Assembly (NCBI GenBank): GCA_025937785.1
Contig: JAICQQ010000041.1
Location: forward strand, 1 to 47,271
DNA from: Polyangiaceae bacterium
GTDB lineage: Bacteria > Myxococcota_A > Polyangia > Polyangiales > Polyangiaceae
Direction: 5' to 3'
DNA length: 47,271 bases
Shown one piece after another: positions 40,303 through 47,271 of the stretch (the first letter of the stretch is position 1; each line of letters opens with the position of its first letter). The notes beneath the pieces were generated by a model. It had not been told where the DNA came from. It was given only the letters and a program-made list of their open reading frames with translations, and did no database searches. A program made the position numbers and the translations under genes.

Positions 40303-42600
40303 TCAAAAGTCTTCCTGCCGAAATCCGAGCTGGAGATCGCGGCAAGCCGCGTGTATCTGACGCCCGAGGCCAGGCGGCCCGCAGAAGAAGACTTCGACCG
40401 GCTCGGGGCGGTGCTGCTCGGCAATCTCGGAGAGCTCCTGGTGCCAATCAGGGCGGCCCATGTTCGTCTTGCTCCTCAGCCCGGTGAGCAGATCGGGGTC
40501 GCCCTGTTGGTGCAACAGCTCGCGCGCGAGGTTCAGGAAGGTGGCGGTGATGTGACCGCGACCTGAGGTCATGAAGATGCGAATGTCCACCAAGCGCCCC
40601 TGATCGGTCTGCTCGATCCGGGTCAAAAGGTCGTGAAACCACTCGAAAGAATGCGGATCCCGATTCAGCCAAAAAAAGTGAACCTTTTTTGGACGCTCGC
40701 GCCCGTCCTGCGCCCTCAACACCAGACTTTCCAGCACGCTCGCAAAGGGGGTGACACCAATGCCAGCCCCTATCAAGACCGCGTTCGTCGCTGCGAAGAT
40801 ATGGCTCGAGGGCGCGCCGTAAGGCCCGTCCAGATATGCCTTCACCGGCTGGGGGGCGCCGTCGCGCAACCGCTGCTCGGCCAATGCCCGCAGCGCCGAC
40901 GTGAAATTGCCCGCCGATCGCACGTGCATCGTCAGGAGCTGGCGCTCCGGAGCGCTGCTAATGGTGAACGGATGCCATTCGTGCTTCGCCAACGCAGGGA
41001 TGCGCAGAAACGCGTAGTCTCCAGCCTGGTGCGTGAAGCCCGGAGGGCGCGCGAGCCCGACGCGAGTGACTTCGGACGGCAGCGGTTCGAGCTCGACCAG
41101 CTCGGTCGGCTCCGCGCTCGACTTCTGGCGCAGGGCCCAGTCGATGGCGAAGCCGATCAGCGGTACCGTCGCCCACAGATAAAAGACGGGCCCGTGCCAT
41201 AGCAAGAGCGCGAACCAGGCAACGTACAGCCAGTGTGTAAAGTAGAACAGTTCGAAGTTCCGCGAACGTCGCAGAAATGAAAAACCCCACATCAGGGCAT
41301 ACACAAACAATAACGCGAGCCCCGTTTGGGCTGCCGGCACCCGACCTAGCTGCTCCAGCCAGGCCGCACCCTGGGAGTGGTAGTTGGCGAGGTGGGCGCC
41401 CGAGTGTACCAGGGCGAGACCGAACATGGTGTGACCGACGATCCGGTGAAAAGTGAGCGCGTCGTCCACCGGCAAGGCGCGCAGTGCGTGCAGCTGGCGG
41501 ATGCGGGTCAACAGCCGCCGCATCACCGGGATCAGGATCAACGCGCCGTTGAAGTTGAGGCATGCGCCGCAACCACGCGCCACCATTATCCAGCCCCCCG
41601 AAGCGCTGTAAGCCATCATCGCGGAAGCGAACAGCACTCCGTTGGCCAGCGCCCAGAGGCCCAGCCCGACGCTGGCGCCGACTCGATTCTCGAGCTGACG
41701 CCGGAGCCGTTGCCCCCAGGTGCGCCGTTCGCGGAACGGGTTCAAGAGCTCGGGCTGGGGTACGATCCAGCGCGCTTCGCTGCGCGTGATGAGCTCGAAC
41801 AGCCCCGAGTGCTTGCAGACCTCGGCTGAGAACTCCGCGTACGACAGGCGTGCGTCCGCATCGTGATCCACCGCGCGGAGCAGCACGCTCGTGAGCTTTT
41901 CCGCGTCGGCGCTCTGGTCACTGCGCAGCGCCTCGAGTGCGGCCGGTGTCGAACGCTTGCCAGCTCCGGCGTCGTCGCCCACCTCTTCGGCCAAGCAGGC
42001 CGTCATCATCCGCAGCAGTTCCTCACGCTGGATGTAGCCGTCCCCGTCGAGGTCGTGGATGCAGAAGGCAAATCTCAGCTTGTTCTCGATGTCCCCACTC
42101 ACGAGCAGCGCCACCCGCTCGACGAACTCCGCACGCGTCACGGTGGGCGACGCCTGCTTGCTGCCTTGACTGGTGGCAGAGTCGGCCAAGACCCGTAGCA
42201 GGCGCTTTGCGAGAAACACATCGCCGAGGCCGAGCGCATCGCGCAGCTCACCGGCATCGAGCAGGCGATCCTGGCCCGCATGCTTCGTGAAGCTCTTCTC
42301 CAACAGCTTCACGAGGGCGGCATCGAGCGGGTGCACCCGACGTTTGGTGGGAGGCGGCCCCGGCTGCTCCTCCGACAGCGGCGAGCGGCTAGCGGGAGCG
42401 ATGCTGAAGCCCTTCGGTGCGTGCGGCGGGCGCAAGGCGCTGCTGGCTTCCGGTGCGCAAAAGGCGTCGTCGAAGCCGCCCGCTGGCGCGACCCCCGAAT
42501 GCAACGGCGGACGGTCAGCAGCACGCGGCGCGGGGCCGCTGGGGCGCAGCCCAGGCTCTGGCTCGGCTTGCGGGTCGGGGCTCTTCGTACTCTTCGCCAT
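40303..42600 (-). CDS. EF-hand NADPH oxidase (NOX5-like ferric reductase)
   Basis: The 765-residue protein has the layout of eukaryotic NOX5. A Pro-rich start is followed by an EF-hand region (~90-265) with a canonical loop DLDGDGYIQREE near 184 and a weaker DHDADARLSYAEF near 245. Six membrane segments follow (~310-500) with heme-ligand His candidates in FHRIVGHTMFGLALVHSGAHLANY and the later helix FTHWLYVAWFALLLWHG. The C-terminal dehydrogenase has FAD motif HPFTISSAP, NADPH motif LIGAGIGVTPFASVL and VFFCGPPGLGRQIHAAC, ending with an aromatic Phe as in NOX. It should move electrons from NADPH across the membrane to oxygen or ferric iron, activated by calcium. The physiological role is unknown. 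Confidence 0.9.
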   Translation of the reverse strand: MAKSTKSPDPQAEPEPGLRPSGPAPRAADRPPLHSGVAPAGGFDDAFCAPEASSALRPPHAPKGFSIAPASRSPLSEEQPGPPPTKRRVHPLDAALVKLLEKSFTKHAGQDRLLDAGELRDALGLGDVFLAKRLLRVLADSATSQGSKQASPTVTRAEFVERVALLVSGDIENKLRFAFCIHDLDGDGYIQREELLRMMTACLAEEVGDDAGAGKRSTPAALEALRSDQSADAEKLTSVLLRAVDHDADARLSYAEFSAEVCKHSGLFELITRSEARWIVPQPELLNPFRERRTWGQRLRRQLENRVGASVGLGLWALANGVLFASAMMAYSASGGWIMVARGCGACLNFNGALILIPVMRRLLTRIRQLHALRALPVDDALTFHRIVGHTMFGLALVHSGAHLANYHSQGAAWLEQLGRVPAAQTGLALLFVYALMWGFSFLRRSRNFELFYFTHWLYVAWFALLLWHGPVFYLWATVPLIGFAIDWALRQKSSAEPTELVELEPLPSEVTRVGLARPPGFTHQAGDYAFLRIPALAKHEWHPFTISSAPERQLLTMHVRSAGNFTSALRALAEQRLRDGAPQPVKAYLDGPYGAPSSHIFAATNAVLIGAGIGVTPFASVLESLVLRAQDGRERPKKVHFFWLNRDPHSFEWFHDLLTRIEQTDQGRLVDIRIFMTSGRGHITATFLNLARELLHQQGDPDLLTGLRSKTNMGRPDWHQELSEIAEQHRPEPVEVFFCGPPGLGRQIHAACRDLQLGFRQEDF

Positions 42601-42764
42601 CGAGGGTCTCGGGCAGCGGAGGGGTGCGGGCCTGCGCCACCACTCGCGCGGGTCCCCTCGCTCCTCGAATAGCCTAACGGGAGGGGTTGTTCACCGGCAA
42701 CTATCGAGCCGCCAGGCCTCGCCAAGCTCGACTGGGCCGCTCGCCCAGTCTACGCAGGAGGTGC

Positions 42765-44519
42765 ATGCTCGCTGCTGCCACCACGCCGCCTGGTTTCTGG
42801 GCACGACGCGGCTTCGTGATCGCGTGGATCCTGGGAATCGTGCTCTCGCTACCGGCGCTGCGCGTGGGCGCGCTGAACGACGACTACTTTCAGCATCTGG
42901 CGCTCGAGGGATCGATACCGCTCACTCACTTGGGGCCGACCACGTTGTACGACTTCACCGCAGGACAAAACGTGCTGCCGTGGATCGAGCGCGGCTACCT
43001 GCCGTGGCAGAGCCACCCGGAGCTGTCGCTGCGCTTCTTTCGCCCGCTCGCGAGCCTGAGCATCGCCCTCGACCACGCGCTCTTCGGCCGCGCACAGTTG
43101 CCGGGTCACGTCCAGAATCTCGCCTGGTTTCTGGCGCTGCTCGCGATCGGGATCGCATGGTTCAAAGAGCTCCTCCCGAAGCAGCAGGCGGGCCTGGCCA
43201 GCGTGCTCTTCGCGGTGGCGGGCGGGCATACCTTGAACATCGCCTGGACCTCGGCGCGTCACTTGCCGATCTGCGCCGTCTTCGGCGGGCTCGCGGTCTG
43301 GCTGCACGTGCGTCAGCGTGAAGCCCACTCGCGTGGCTGCGCGAGCGCCGGCAGCTGGGTCGCCTGGCCACCGCTGGCGCTGGCGTTCGGTACCAGCGAA
43401 GCCAGTCTCGCGAGCGTGGCTTTGATTGCGAGCTACGAGATCCTCGGGCGCACGGACAACGCGCGGGGGCGCCTTTTGGCGCTCGCCGCGCCGCTCGGCA
43501 TGGCGCTCGCCTACCTGAGCTTCTATGCCACCGCGGGGTACGGCGTGCGGCACAGCGGCTTGTATGTGTCGCCGCTCAGCGAGCCTCTTGCGTTCGTCGA
43601 AGCCGCAGCCACGCGCGGTCCGATCCTGGTGGGAGAGCTCGCCGGCGCCGTGCCGGCTTTTCTTTGGGGCAGCGCAGCCGAAGCCGAGCCAGTCTGGGTG
43701 ACGCTGGGGTGCGCGTTCAGCGCGCTCGTCGTGACGCTGCTCGTGCGCGCTCCGCTCGACGCTTCCGAGCGGCGGCGCGTGTCGTGGCTGGGCGTGGGCG
43801 CCGTCGCTGGCACGCTGCCCGCCGTCGGCGGCATCCTCAACGGCCGCATGCTGATCATCCCGAGCCTGGCCGCCCTGGCGGTGGTCGCCATCGCGATCGA
43901 CGCCACGTTCGGACGCGGTGGCCCGCATCGCCTCGCCAAGGCTGGAGCCTGGGTGCTGTTGTGCATGCACATCGGGCTGGGCTCGTTCGTGCGTGTCGGC
44001 CTGACCGCGGTGCTTGGCCGCATCAGCGAGCAACAAGCCACGCTCGCCAGCAACGCCGACGTGGCGGCGTGCCCGATCGACGCCACCGGCCTGATCGTCA
44101 CGGGAGCCGACCCGTCCCTGTCGCTCTCGGGAGCGACGAGCCTCGCGTACCATCGGCCCGATCTCATCGATCGCTTTCGAGCCATCCACGTGCTCTCGAT
44201 GGCCCCCCAACGCCAGCGCATCGAGTGCTCGGCCGACGGCAGCCTCACGCTCAGCGTCGAGGATCGGCCGCGTCGTGCGACGCTCTTCGAACGGCTGTTT
44301 CGCGACGAACCGCTGACTCCCGGATTCACGCTGGACCTCCAGAAACTGGGCGCCACCGTGCTGGAAACGGAGCGGGGATGGGCCACCCGGGTGAACTTTC
44401 GAGTCCCCGAGAAGAGCTGCCTGCTCATGCTCCAGGGCCAGCGCATCGTCAGCGCCAGACTGCCGCCGCTGGGCAGGCCGCTCGTGATCGAGCATGAACC
44501 CGGGCCCTACGGACTCTGA
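42765..44519 (+). CDS. Polytopic membrane protein, glycosyltransferase-like layout
   Basis: The ATG at 42765 follows AGGAGG; upstream in-frame starts lack a site. The 584-residue protein has about ten hydrophobic segments over residues ~10-420, with ALNDDYFQHL just after the first. An acidic pair in this first loop is usual for GT-C (PMT/ArnT-like) glycosyltransferases. RFFRPLASLSIALDHALFG and a large soluble C-terminal part (~440-584) follow. I do not recognise a specific family; a lipid-sugar-using glycosyltransferase is plausible but unproven. Its 3' end overlaps the convergent regulator gene by 13 nt. Confidence 0.6.
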   Translation: MLAAATTPPGFWARRGFVIAWILGIVLSLPALRVGALNDDYFQHLALEGSIPLTHLGPTTLYDFTAGQNVLPWIERGYLPWQSHPELSLRFFRPLASLSIALDHALFGRAQLPGHVQNLAWFLALLAIGIAWFKELLPKQQAGLASVLFAVAGGHTLNIAWTSARHLPICAVFGGLAVWLHVRQREAHSRGCASAGSWVAWPPLALAFGTSEASLASVALIASYEILGRTDNARGRLLALAAPLGMALAYLSFYATAGYGVRHSGLYVSPLSEPLAFVEAAATRGPILVGELAGAVPAFLWGSAAEAEPVWVTLGCAFSALVVTLLVRAPLDASERRRVSWLGVGAVAGTLPAVGGILNGRMLIIPSLAALAVVAIAIDATFGRGGPHRLAKAGAWVLLCMHIGLGSFVRVGLTAVLGRISEQQATLASNADVAACPIDATGLIVTGADPSLSLSGATSLAYHRPDLIDRFRAIHVLSMAPQRQRIECSADGSLTLSVEDRPRRATLFERLFRDEPLTPGFTLDLQKLGATVLETERGWATRVNFRVPEKSCLLMLQGQRIVSARLPPLGRPLVIEHEPGPYGL

Positions 44520-46075
44520 GATCGGCCGGCATCTGCGTGGAGCTTCAGCGTGCGCCGGTCAACACCCAGACGCCGCGCGGCGGCCGAATAGCTGCCGGTA
44601 TGCTCGACCATCAGCCGTGCATAATGGCGCTCCAGGTCCGCCAGCGACCATCCGCTGGCCACGAGCTCTTGGTCGAACGTGCCGGAGCGAGCCGGATCCG
44701 GTAGCGCTGGCTCGTACCTGCCCCGCACCAGAACGCTACGGACGCACTGCTCGAGCTCACGAATGTTTCCCGGCCAAGCGTAGTCGACTCCCAAGCGCTC
44801 GCGCACGAACCCCAGCGTTTCGTCCGCCAGCTGCTCCCCGGAGTCGTCCCCGGCAACCCGCCGGCTGATCAAGCGCACCAAGTTTCCGAGCTCTTCGGGA
44901 TCCGAGGCCAGGCGCGCCTGCAGAGACGGCGTGCGGATCTGATCGGCGCTCAGCCGGTAGTACAAATCCGCACGGAAGCGGCCGGCACGTACCTCGTGTG
45001 CGAGGTCACGATGTGTCGCTGCGACCACCTTGCCGAGAAACGCGCGCGGCGCCGACTCACCAAGCCGGTTAAATGTGCGCGCGTGGATCGCCCTGAGCAG
45101 CTTGACCTGAACCTCGTGCGGCAACTCACCCACTTCGTCCAGGAAGATAGTACCGGAAGGACCACAAGCCTCGAGCCAACCGACCCGGTCCTCCACCGCG
45201 CCAGTGAACGCGCCCCGACGATGCCCGAACAGCTCCGACTCGAGCAGCGCCACCGGCAGCGCCGCCAGGTGGAGCGCATGGTACTGCTCCGCGAACGAAT
45301 CGGCGAACGCCTTGCGCTTCGGATCGAACGGCACGTAGCGCGAGAGGCCGATGGCTTGAGCCACCAGTTCTTTGCCGCTGCCCGTGGGACCCGTGACCAA
45401 CGTCACGATGTCGTGCATGCGCCGGAACGAGCTGGTCTGATAGCGGCGCAAGTCGTGGGTGAAAATGCTGGTCCAGGTCTCCGCGCGCAGGTGCGCGCTC
45501 ACCGGCGACGACCCCAGAATGTAGCGGAAGATGTAGTGAAAGGCGCGACGCAACTGAAACAACAAAGCCAGCGCCGTGTCCGGCTCCAGCTGGACGGGCC
45601 AGCGCACCTCGTCGATGTTCAACAGCGCCTCGTATTCGCGAACGAACTCTGGATACCAGCCGAGCGGCTTGGGTCGTGCCGCGACCTCGCGACTCAGCTC
45701 GAAGAGCCTGGCGTCGTAGCGGTACAACAGCACGTACAGACACGCATCCTGATAGACTTGCAGCTCGCGCGCGCTGGGCGTATGGCGCAAGCGCGCGAAG
45801 CGCCCTCGCGCTGCCAGGACGACGCGCTCGGCGCGCTGTCCGAGCGCTTCGAGATTCGGACGCTGCAGCCGCGACTCGTGCAGTTCCGTCGCGCCCGCAT
45901 CGGGCACCCAGTAGCTGAGGGGCTCGCTGAACTCCTCGCCCAGCGCCTCGCGCTCGAGGCGGATGCGACGTTCGAGGAACGGGTTGGTGGCGGACAGCTC
46001 CGATAGCGCTTCGGCGAAGCGGCGCTCGCTGGCGGTAAGCAGCCCCTGCGGTCTGAGCGTTTTTCGTACACCCAT
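44507..46075 (-). CDS. Sigma-54-dependent activator, PspF-like by context
   Basis: The 522-residue protein (ATG 46075; the frame is open to 46138) has a ~200-residue N-terminal region I do not recognise. An AAA+ domain (~220-440) has Walker [22 protein letters not shown] (contacts sigma-54) and [11 protein letters not shown]-terminal Fis-type HTH has [20 protein letters not shown]. It has no receiver domain with a phosphorylation site, so control is likely through protein or ligand binding at the N terminus. The gene is divergent from a PspA-like gene with a sigma-54 promoter and a dyad between them, the arrangement of pspF-pspA. The dyad overlaps this gene's own start, so it may autorepress. 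Confidence 0.9.
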   Translation of the reverse strand: MGVRKTLRPQGLLTASERRFAEALSELSATNPFLERRIRLEREALGEEFSEPLSYWVPDAGATELHESRLQRPNLEALGQRAERVVLAARGRFARLRHTPSARELQVYQDACLYVLLYRYDARLFELSREVAARPKPLGWYPEFVREYEALLNIDEVRWPVQLEPDTALALLFQLRRAFHYIFRYILGSSPVSAHLRAETWTSIFTHDLRRYQTSSFRRMHDIVTLVTGPTGSGKELVAQAIGLSRYVPFDPKRKAFADSFAEQYHALHLAALPVALLESELFGHRRGAFTGAVEDRVGWLEACGPSGTIFLDEVGELPHEVQVKLLRAIHARTFNRLGESAPRAFLGKVVAATHRDLAHEVRAGRFRADLYYRLSADQIRTPSLQARLASDPEELGNLVRLISRRVAGDDSGEQLADETLGFVRERLGVDYAWPGNIRELEQCVRSVLVRGRYEPALPDPARSGTFDQELVASGWSLADLERHYARLMVEHTGSYSAAARRLGVDRRTLKLHADAGRSQSP

Positions 46076-46095
46076 GTGTACAGTGAATGTACACA
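46075..46095. promoter_or_regulatory. Perfect 8-bp dyad, probable activator/autorepressor site
   Basis: TGTGTACA and TGTACACA are exact inverted repeats with a GTGAA spacer. The dyad lies about 70 bp upstream of the -24 element of the pspA-like promoter and overlaps the regulator start codon. Position fits an upstream activator sequence for the divergent sigma-54 activator. Confidence 0.7.
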
Positions 46096-46165
46096 CGCTC
46101 GTTCTGTCCCGCCACCCGCTGGAATCTTTTTTATTCATATCCAGTACTTATGCAGCACAGGGCGT

Positions 46166-46182
46166 TTGGCGCGGCGGTTGCT
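46166..46182 (+). promoter_or_regulatory. Sigma-54 (RpoN) -24/-12 promoter of the pspA-like operon
   Basis: TTGGCGC (46166-46172) and TTGCT (46178-46182) place GG at 46168-46169 and GC at 46180-46181 with exactly 10 nt between, the invariant RpoN spacing. Transcription should start near 46193, giving a leader of about 25 nt before ATG 46219. Confidence 0.8.
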
Positions 46183-46218
46183 CTAAGCCCAGGCACTGCC
46201 TGAAAGGAGCATGGATTC

Positions 46219-46866
46219 ATGATGGCCCACTTCAAACGCTGGACCTCGGGCTTGGTGACCCGTGTGGACAGCATCGTCGTACAGATCGAAAACCAGGAGG
46301 CCCTGGTCGAAAGCGCCGTTCTCGACCTGAGCCAGCGCGCCGCGCGCGCGCGCGCCCAGCTCACCCGCGTGCACAAGGACGGCGACGCGCTGCGCCGGCG
46401 CGTGACCGACGCCCACCACGAGATGACGCTCTGGAAAGACCGCGCGCGCACCGAACCCGACCAGACGCGCGCGCTGGAGTGTTTGCGACGGGCGAAACGC
46501 GCGGCGCAGCGGCACGCCGAGCTGAGCGGGCGTACCAGCGAGCACGAGCAAGCCGAACAGCGCCTGCGACGCGACGTAGCCAGCCTCGAGCAGCGCCTGG
46601 AAGTCGTGCGAGAACAGCGGAACACGATGCGCACCCGACAAACTCGTGCCGAGGCGCTGGCCCTGTTGCGAAACGTGGCAGGGGACAGCGGCTACGAAGT
46701 CGACCAAGTCCTCGAGCGCTGGGATGCGCGCATTCTGGAAACCGAAATCGTCGCCGGCTGTGCCGAGGACGCCTACGATCCGTTCGTCGAGAAGTTCGAG
46801 CGCGAAGAAGAAGTCGCTGACCTGCTCGGCGAGCTCGCAGCCTTGCGCCAGGAGGGGCGGTCGTGA
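46219..46866 (+). CDS. PspA/IM30-family membrane-stress protein
   Basis: PspA/IM30 proteins form ESCRT-III-like coiled-coil assemblies that protect damaged membranes. The 215-residue product starts MMAHFKRWTSGLVTRVDSIVVQIENQEALVESAV, a family-like N terminus; the rest is long Arg/Glu/Ala-rich coiled coil (helices ~25-150) with a C-terminal acidic helix. AAGGAG lies 10 nt before ATG 46219; an ATG at 46211 closes after three codons. The preceding sigma-54 promoter and divergent activator are as in enterobacterial psp loci. Its last codons overlap the next gene (GTGA). Confidence 0.85.
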   Translation: MMAHFKRWTSGLVTRVDSIVVQIENQEALVESAVLDLSQRAARARAQLTRVHKDGDALRRRVTDAHHEMTLWKDRARTEPDQTRALECLRRAKRAAQRHAELSGRTSEHEQAEQRLRRDVASLEQRLEVVREQRNTMRTRQTRAEALALLRNVAGDSGYEVDQVLERWDARILETEIVAGCAEDAYDPFVEKFEREEEVADLLGELAALRQEGRS

Positions 46867-47271
46867 CCAGCATGTCCGGGACGCTGCAGGTCCCATCCCC
46901 CGCTGCCCCCCCCGCGCTGCACGGCTCCGAGCACCTCGCCTCCGAGCGCCTCGCCTCCGAGCGGCAGCTCGAATTCGCGACGGCGGGCGTCGATGCTTCG
47001 CGACGCTTCGGGCGCATCCTCAGGCTCGTCGGTGGCGCGTTTCTGATCGCCTCGGCGTCCACCTTTCTGCTCCACCGCTGGGAACAGGGCAGCGATCTCG
47101 TGCGCTACGGCATGCTGTTGCTGCACACCCTGCTGCTCGGGGCGGCTGCGCTGTTCTGCGGCCTCGGCGTCAAAGAGAGCCGCGGAGCGCGGACGTTTCT
47201 TGCGATCGTGCTGGCGGTCGTCCCTATCAATACTGCCGTGCTCGGCGCTCTCGTCTATTCACGCCTCGCGC
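46863..47271 (+). CDS. Membrane protein coupled to the PspA-like gene (3' part missing)
   Basis: The GTG at 46863 overlaps the pspA-like stop. The visible 136 residues run off the right edge. Residues ~1-55 are soluble with a short repeat (SEHLASERLASERQ). Three hydrophobic segments follow: LVGGAFLIASASTFLLHRW, YGMLLLHTLLLGAAALFCGL and FLAIVLAVVPINTAVLGALVY. It must be co-transcribed with the PspA-like gene and may provide its membrane partner, as PspB/PspC do in enterobacteria, but there is no PspC-like motif. The family is not recognised with confidence. Confidence 0.75.
   Translation, partial: MTSMSGTLQVPSPAAPPALHGSEHLASERLASERQLEFATAGVDASRRFGRILRLVGGAFLIASASTFLLHRWEQGSDLVRYGMLLLHTLLLGAAALFCGLGVKESRGARTFLAIVLAVVPINTAVLGALVYSRLA

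Overview
The window comes from a GC-rich bacterium, most likely a member of the Myxococcota (Polyangia-like). The pointers are GC-rich third codon positions throughout, a Ser/Thr kinase fused to receiver- and NtrC-like modules, roadblock-like and ParA genes in one operon, many multi-domain fusions, an EF-hand NADPH oxidase, and Gly/Ser/Thr-rich exported proteins. This placement is inferred from gene content; no rRNA is present. I saw no tRNA, rRNA, CRISPR array or intact insertion sequence.

Left part (1-11.9 kb). The 5' end of an isoaspartyl peptidase/asparaginase gene runs off the left edge. A fused ADP-ribosylglycohydrolase-macrodomain protein and a receiver/pseudo-AAA+/Ser-Thr kinase follow. 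Next comes a rightward run: rsgA, a radical SAM/SPASM enzyme, two tandem paralogous zinc-ribbon/lipobox Gly-rich proteins that share YGxPP motifs, and recN. Convergent to recN is an atypical methionyl-tRNA synthetase gene.

Middle part (12-23.5 kb). Three envelope proteins lie together: one DUF2279/YfiM-like and a divergent pair of DUF3943-like paralogs. A tightly coupled leftward operon follows in the order TPR protein, ParA-type ATPase, two roadblock-like proteins, a V4R-like protein and a small unknown. It looks like a localisation or polarity module that I cannot match to a named system. A class I methyltransferase gene sits between two stretches of about 0.7 kb that hold no convincing gene.

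Capsule locus (23.6-39.9 kb). A leftward operon encodes an ABC-transporter-dependent (group 2 type) capsule system together with its own Kdo supply: kdsD/kpsF, a small lipoprotein, kpsM, kpsT, kpsE, kpsD, kdsA, a kdsC-kdsB fusion, a kpsC-kpsS fusion and an FkbM methyltransferase. Convergent to it is a 1090-residue protein with a KpsC-like domain, a GT2 glycosyltransferase and a KpsS-like domain, probably the capsule-specific glycosyltransferase. KdsD, KdsA, KdsC and KdsB make CMP-Kdo; KpsC/S builds the poly-Kdo lipid linker; the GT2 protein extends the chain; KpsMTED exports it.

Right part (40.3-47.3 kb). A NOX5-like NADPH oxidase with EF-hands and a polytopic membrane protein are divergent. 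The window ends with a phage-shock-like module: a sigma-54 activator, a palindromic site, a well-formed -24/-12 promoter, a PspA/IM30-like gene and a membrane protein gene cut by the window edge.
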